Part shown: positions 62,152-64,000 of the stretch, in pieces
Layout of the letters: each line of letters starts with the position of its first letter
Numbering within the stretch: the stretch's first letter is position 1
Source of the DNA: Streptomyces orinoci
GTDB taxonomy: Bacteria; Actinomycetota; Actinomycetes; Streptomycetales; Streptomycetaceae
Reading direction: 5' to 3'
Assembly: GCF_003121295.1 (NCBI RefSeq)
Contig: NZ_PHNC01000031.1
Coordinates: 1,242,439 to 1,306,438 of the forward strand
DNA length: 64,000 nucleotides
Translations under genes and position numbers: made by a program
Notes under the pieces: model-generated
Told to the model about the DNA's origin: nothing
The model's database searches: none
What the model saw: the letters and a program-made list of their open reading frames with translations, nothing else

Positions 62152-62760
62152 GTGTTCGACGTCGCCGTCTTCGGCTCGCTCTTCCTCACCCTGTTCGTGA
62201 TCATGGACCCGCCAGGGATCACGCCGATCTTCCTCGCCCTCACCGCGGGCCGGGCCGCCAAGGTCCAGCGGCGGATGGCCTGGCAGGCCGCCGCCGTGGC
62301 CTTCGGCGTGATCGCCGTCTTCGGCATCTGCGGCCAGCAGATCCTGGACTATCTGCACATCACCACCCCCGCGCTGATGATCGCCGGCGGTCTGCTCCTG
62401 CTGCTGATCGCCCTGGACCTGCTGACCGGCAAGTCCGAGGAGCCCACCCAGACCAAGGACGTCAATGTCGCCCTGGTACCGCTGGGCATGCCGCTGCTGG
62501 CCGGGCCCGGCGCGATCGTCTCGGTGATCCTGGCCGTCCAGCACGCCGACTCCGTCGCCGCCCAGGTCTCGGTGTGGACCGCCATCGCCGCCATGCACAT
62601 CGTGCTCTGGCTGGTGATGCGCTACTCGCTGCTGATCATCCGCGTGATCAAGGACGGCGGAGTGGTGCTGGTCACCCGGCTCGCGGGCATGATGCTCTCC
62701 GCGCTGGCCGTGCAGCAGATCATCAATGGCATCACCCAGGTGATCAGCCACCACCACTGA
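62152..62760 (+). CDS. MarC-family integral membrane protein
   Basis: 202 residues, six spans. The hallmark is the N-terminal FLTLFVIMDPPGITPIFLAL and the middle VPLGMPLLAGPGAI. The family's transport role is unresolved despite its name. GTG 62152 has AAGG upstream; the longer frame to 61924 overlaps the PHP gene and is not used. The gene ends at a strong bidirectional terminator. Confidence 0.9.
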   Translation: MFDVAVFGSLFLTLFVIMDPPGITPIFLALTAGRAAKVQRRMAWQAAAVAFGVIAVFGICGQQILDYLHITTPALMIAGGLLLLLIALDLLTGKSEEPTQTKDVNVALVPLGMPLLAGPGAIVSVILAVQHADSVAAQVSVWTAIAAMHIVLWLVMRYSLLIIRVIKDGGVVLVTRLAGMMLSALAVQQIINGITQVISHHH

Positions 62761-62772
62761 CGCCGCCGCGAT

Positions 62773-62813
62773 GCCGACGCCCCCGTACGGAAGGTCCGTA
62801 CGGGGGCGTCGGC
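62773..62813. terminator. Bidirectional terminator between marC-like and the 50-residue protein gene
   Basis: Perfect 19-base inverted repeat (62773-62791 against 62795-62813; arms begin GCCGACGCCCCCG) with a three-base loop, the strongest hairpin in the window. Confidence 0.95.
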
Positions 62814-62832
62814 ACATCGGCGGGCGGTGGGG

Positions 62833-62985
62833 TCACCGCGTTCCGGTGTCGGCCGGGCGGATATAGATGCGTTGGCCCATCGAGGCGGCCTGCTGCACGA
62901 TCCGGTTGACGGAGGCGGCGTCTACGACAGTGCTGTCAACGGCGGTGCCATCGACGTCGTCGAGGCGCATGATTTCGAAGCGCAA
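62833..62985 (-). CDS. 50-residue conserved small protein
   Basis: Begins MRFEIMRLDDVDGTAVDSTV and ends QRIYIRPADTGTR. It is encoded on the minus strand from TTG 62985, with GGGAG five bases upstream; an internal ATG at 62970 is a weaker alternative. Codon third positions are GC-rich, and the gene is flanked by a strong terminator. I recall similar peptides beside marC in Streptomyces, but no function is known. Short enough to be missed by length-filtered gene finders. Confidence 0.75.
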   Translation of the reverse strand: MRFEIMRLDDVDGTAVDSTVVDAASVNRIVQQAASMGQRIYIRPADTGTR

Positions 62986-63023
62986 AGCTTCTCCCTTCGT
63001 CTGATCCTCCTGAGGAGAACTGA

Positions 63024-63107
63024 ATGAACGTGACGCACGCGACTGCTGTGGCGGCGCGTTACACGGCTGTACAACGAAGGTACTCGCTCAAACATTCCCT
63101 ACGCTAA
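63024..63107 (+). CDS. Possible 27-residue leader peptide
   Basis: ATG 63024 follows GAGGAG at seven bases and opens a 27-codon frame (MNVTHATAVAARYTAVQRRY then SLKHSLR) ending at TAA 63105-63107. It precedes the NYN-domain gene by 94 bases. Basic and without a membrane span. Only the ribosome-binding site supports it; it could be chance. Confidence 0.3.
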   Translation: MNVTHATAVAARYTAVQRRYSLKHSLR

Positions 63108-63201
63108 GGAAATTTTTAACCCGCCTAATGACCCCGCGCCCCATGACCCCATGTCTGCCGGTCTCCCACCCCGACCGCACCCTTGAACGAAACGACCCCA
63201 C

Positions 63202-64000
63202 ATGACTGACGCAACCCCGGTAAACCCTTCCCCCCTTGACTCCCCCCTTGACCTGCGTGCCGTGGTCGCCGGCATCGAGCGCACCAATGAACTGCTCACC
63301 CGGGTGCTCGCCGAGGTGGCCACCACCCCCTCCACCCACGCGGTCTTCGTGGACGCCGGCTACGCCTACGCCGCCGCGGGCCGCCTGGTGGCCGGCACCG
63401 AGGACCGGCGGGCCTTCGAACTGGACGCCGAGGGGCTGATCGAGGCGTTCATCGACAAGGCGCGCACCATCTTCCCGGACAGCCGGCTGCTGCGCGTCTA
63501 CTGGTACGACGGCGCCCGCCGCCGTATCCACACCCCAGAGCAGCAGAGCATCGCCGAACTGCCGGACGTCAAGGTCAGACTGGGCAACCTCAACGCCAAC
63601 AACCAGCAGAAGGGCGTGGACTCCCTGATCCGCTCCGACCTGGAGTCGCTGGCCCGCCACCGGGCCATCAGCGACGCGGTGCTCATCGGCGGCGACGAGG
63701 ACCTGGTCTCCGCCGTGGAGGCCGCCCAGGGCTATGGCGCCCGGGTGCACCTCTGGGGCATCGAGGCGATCGGCGGACGCAACCAGGCCGAGCCGCTGCT
63801 GTGGGAGGTGGACAGCCAGCGCACCTTCGACCTGGACTTCTGCAAGCCCTATGTCACCCGCCGCACCGGCTTCGAGTCCCTGGGCGAGGCCCTGGCCCGC
63901 GGCCCCGCGCCCAGCCGGGAGGATGTGCGCTTCGTCGGCGCCCGGGTGGCCGCCCAGTGGCTGGGCGCCCGGGGCCATGACTCGCTCTCCGAACTGCTGC
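63202..64000 (+). CDS. NYN-domain (PIN-like) RNA-processing protein, truncated by the window end
   Basis: The first 266 codons are present. After about 45 residues the NYN nuclease domain begins with HAVFVDAGYAYAAAGRL (first catalytic aspartate), continues with RVYWYDGA and KGVDSLIRSDLESLA (second acidic cluster), and VLIGGDEDLVSAVEAA (third). This acidic pattern is that of PIN-like ribonucleases. The C-terminal part starting VRFVGARVAAQWLGARG may begin an OST-HTH-like or other RNA-binding region but is cut. No clear ribosome-binding site precedes ATG 63202. Confidence 0.88.
   Translation, partial: MTDATPVNPSPLDSPLDLRAVVAGIERTNELLTRVLAEVATTPSTHAVFVDAGYAYAAAGRLVAGTEDRRAFELDAEGLIEAFIDKARTIFPDSRLLRVYWYDGARRRIHTPEQQSIAELPDVKVRLGNLNANNQQKGVDSLIRSDLESLARHRAISDAVLIGGDEDLVSAVEAAQGYGARVHLWGIEAIGGRNQAEPLLWEVDSQRTFDLDFCKPYVTRRTGFESLGEALARGPAPSREDVRFVGARVAAQWLGARGHDSLSELL

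Overview
The window is a chromosomal core segment of a high-GC actinomycete, almost certainly a Streptomyces or close relative. The evidence is very high GC in third codon positions, frequent GTG/TTG starts, ATGA/GTGA stop-start overlaps, mycothiol synthesis (mshB), a 7Fe ferredoxin, and families typical of Streptomyces (DUF6113, DUF6758, DUF3117). I see no rRNA, tRNA, CRISPR array, prophage or insertion sequence.

Layout. 1-1352 (minus) holds the start of a succinate dehydrogenase flavoprotein, its membrane anchor and a small conserved protein. 1636-5780 carries a lone OppA-type lipoprotein next to the GTPase gene typA; this pair resembles mycobacterial lpqW-typA. 6200-25007 is dominated by three complete oligopeptide ABC transporters. 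Two are tandem paralogous operons on the plus strand (6200-12044 and 12265-17805). The third lies on the minus strand (18702-24827) and has a different gene order (permease, binding protein, permease, ATPase, ATPase), the order I recall for the developmental bldKA-E operon. One of its ATPase genes contains a TTA codon, the only in-frame one I found in the window.

25048-31514 contains an S9 peptidase, mshB and a peptidoglycan-binding-type membrane protein. 31632-35274 is an ABC-2 exporter with its own DesK/DesR-type two-component pair, preceded by a perfect palindrome. 35431-42739 has a SirB1-like protein, a GNAT enzyme, ferredoxin, dapC, two exported proteins, dapE and a LOG-family nucleotide hydrolase. 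42869-46369 has a FolP2-type dihydropteroate synthase paralogue, a DivIVA-domain protein, 3-methyladenine DNA glycosylase, a crotonase and DUF3117. 46464-51523 is an extracytoplasmic stress cluster: O-methyltransferase diverging from an ECF sigma factor, its zinc anti-sigma factor, an HtrA protease and TatB. 51697-59200 includes the Mrp iron-sulfur carrier, DUF1003, an MgtE_N/CBS protein, a lipoprotein, an EamA exporter and CorA. 59619-64000 has SUFU-domain, DUF6758, PHP and MarC proteins, a 50-residue protein, and an NYN-domain protein cut by the window edge.

The block from typA through mshB, fdxA-dapC, dapE, folP2, tagA, the sigma/anti-sigma/HtrA/TatB group and mrp to corA follows the order I recall for Mycobacterium tuberculosis Rv1165-Rv1239, so it is old actinobacterial core. 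The peptide transporters are the main insertion into that backbone. The most unusual non-coding signal is a family of hairpin-headed repeats. Eight copies sit at gene 3' ends, each in the same orientation as the gene it follows, and some supply the stop codon.
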